Shown here piece by piece: positions 12,891 to 13,276 of a DNA stretch of 13,276 nt. The position numbers were made by a program, and so were the translations under genes. Numbering within the stretch: the first letter of the stretch is position 1; each line of letters opens with the position of its first letter. The notes below the pieces were generated by a model that saw nothing but the letters and a program-made list of their open reading frames with translations, had not been told where the DNA came from and did not search any database. Where the stretch lies: the NCBI GenBank assembly GCA_038145405.1, contig JAYQPQ010000050.1, positions 1 through 13,276 of the forward strand. Direction: 5' to 3'. The DNA is from JAYQPQ01 sp038145405. GTDB lineage: Bacteria > Pseudomonadota > Gammaproteobacteria > Pseudomonadales > GM7GCV1.

Positions 12891-13229
12891 GTGCAATCCG
12901 AGCCACAACCCCCCTCGCCAAAACCACCCCGCAAGCAGAGCCTGCTGACGATCGTAGGCAGCACTATCGCCGCAGCCTTCGGCGTGCAAAGCAGTAAAAA
13001 TCGCGAACGTGATTTCCAGCAGGGCAGCATCTGGGTCTACATAGTTTCCGGCATTGTTTTTACCCTGCTCTTTATTCTGACTGTGACCACCGTGGTGCGC
13101 TTTGCTCTGGGCTTAGCCAACCGCTGGCATTCGGGCATAAAAAAAGCGGCCAATGGCCGCTTTTTTTTGGGCAACCCCGTGCTCAGCGCCCGTGGGCAAC
13201 CCAGGCCGGCAATCCACCTGTATAGATGA
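12891..13229 (+). CDS. DUF2970 small membrane protein, 3' end probably frameshifted
   Basis: GTG at 12891 follows GAGG with 9-base spacing, better than the upstream ATG (12819), which lacks a ribosome-binding site. The protein starts VQSEPQPPSPKPPRKQ, then SLLTIVGSTIAAAFGVQSSK and NRERDFQQGS, the DUF2970 signature, and one membrane helix IWVYIVSGIVFTLLFILTVT. DUF2970 proteins are short, often near cytochrome oxidase genes, and of unknown function. The open frame continues to a TGA at 13229, but residues after RWHSG are encoded by a strong terminator hairpin (13139-13168) and then run antisense to a gene from the right edge. A TAA at 13138-13140 lies just out of frame; removing one G from GGG (13133-13135) would give ...RWHSA and stop there, before the terminator. 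I read the true product as about 83 residues and the tail as a frameshift or sequencing artefact. Confidence 0.78.
   Translation: MQSEPQPPSPKPPRKQSLLTIVGSTIAAAFGVQSSKNRERDFQQGSIWVYIVSGIVFTLLFILTVTTVVRFALGLANRWHSGIKKAANGRFFLGNPVLSARGQPRPAIHLYR
13139..13168. terminator. bidirectional intrinsic terminator between convergent genes
   Basis: GCGGCC (13146-13151), loop AAT, GGCCGC (13155-13160), flanked by A7 (13139-13145) and T8 (13161-13168), giving about 13 bp of stem and U-runs on both strands. It serves the DUF2970 gene on the plus strand and the partial gene on the minus strand. Confidence 0.92.
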
Positions 13230-13276
13230 AATGAATAGCCGTCAGGATTGCGATCACAATTATGCTCAATGCAGCC
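13183..13276 (-). CDS. C-terminal end of a membrane protein (partial, continues past the window)
   Basis: On the minus strand a frame open to the window edge reads ALSIIVIAILTAIHFIYTGG then LPAWVAHGR and stops at TGA (13183-13185). The first 18 residues form a hydrophobic helix; the short polar end follows. The stop lies 15 bases before the shared bidirectional terminator, which supports a real gene end. The family cannot be recognised from 30 residues. Confidence 0.6.
   Translation of the reverse strand, partial: AALSIIVIAILTAIHFIYTGGLPAWVAHGR

Noticed and set aside
1..13276. CRISPR array, IS element, integrase or prophage genes
   Set aside because: No regularly spaced repeats, transposase or integrase motifs were seen on either strand.

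Overview
The window looks like chromosomal DNA from a gammaproteobacterium with mid-to-high GC. The evidence is a two-domain NfuA under an IscR type 1-like site, a RimK-type ligase of about 300 residues, a full-length cobalamin-dependent MetH, an Arg-tRNA with anticodon UCG, and an N-methylated type IV pilin-like protein. A marine or Pseudomonadales/Cellvibrionales-type relative is my guess; genus cannot be fixed from this sequence. No phage, IS, CRISPR array or integrase gene is visible, so most of the window is housekeeping DNA with small, partly decayed pieces between intact genes.

Left part (1-4450): an SRPBCC plus GyrI-like membrane-anchored protein; tRNA-Arg(UCG) with a perfect hairpin terminator and, behind it, a stem-loop-rich element that ends in a second partial copy of the tRNA 3' end; an SRAP/YedK abasic-site shield protein whose transcript may be leaderless; an intergenic stretch holding remnants of an MscS-type channel and of an outer-membrane beta-barrel protein; rimK on the minus strand; then an RRM RNA-binding protein with a long 5' leader that contains an 18-bp perfect palindrome.

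Middle part (4450-7130): a secreted DUF4159 protein divergent from an HpaR-like MarR regulator; nfuA on the minus strand under a near-perfect IscR type 1 site; and a multiply interrupted lipoprotein pseudogene.

Right part (7130-13276): metH (3.7 kb), convergent with a type IV pilin-like gene that lacks the first cysteine of the usual C-terminal disulfide; a MacroD-type macrodomain protein preceded by a 30-codon ORF; a secreted protein of unknown function; a DUF2970 membrane protein whose reading frame runs through a strong bidirectional terminator (probably a one-base frameshift); and the C-terminal end of a membrane protein entering from the right edge.

Functionally the genes are largely independent: Fe-S repair (nfuA), methionine and folate cycling (metH), ribosomal protein S6 modification (rimK), DNA damage protection (SRAP), ADP-ribose metabolism (macrodomain). 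Most are single-gene units, several bounded by hairpin terminators. The most notable signals are the IscR operator, the tRNA-linked structured element, the cluster of gene remnants and the terminator inside the DUF2970 frame. I found no convincing multi-gene novel system.
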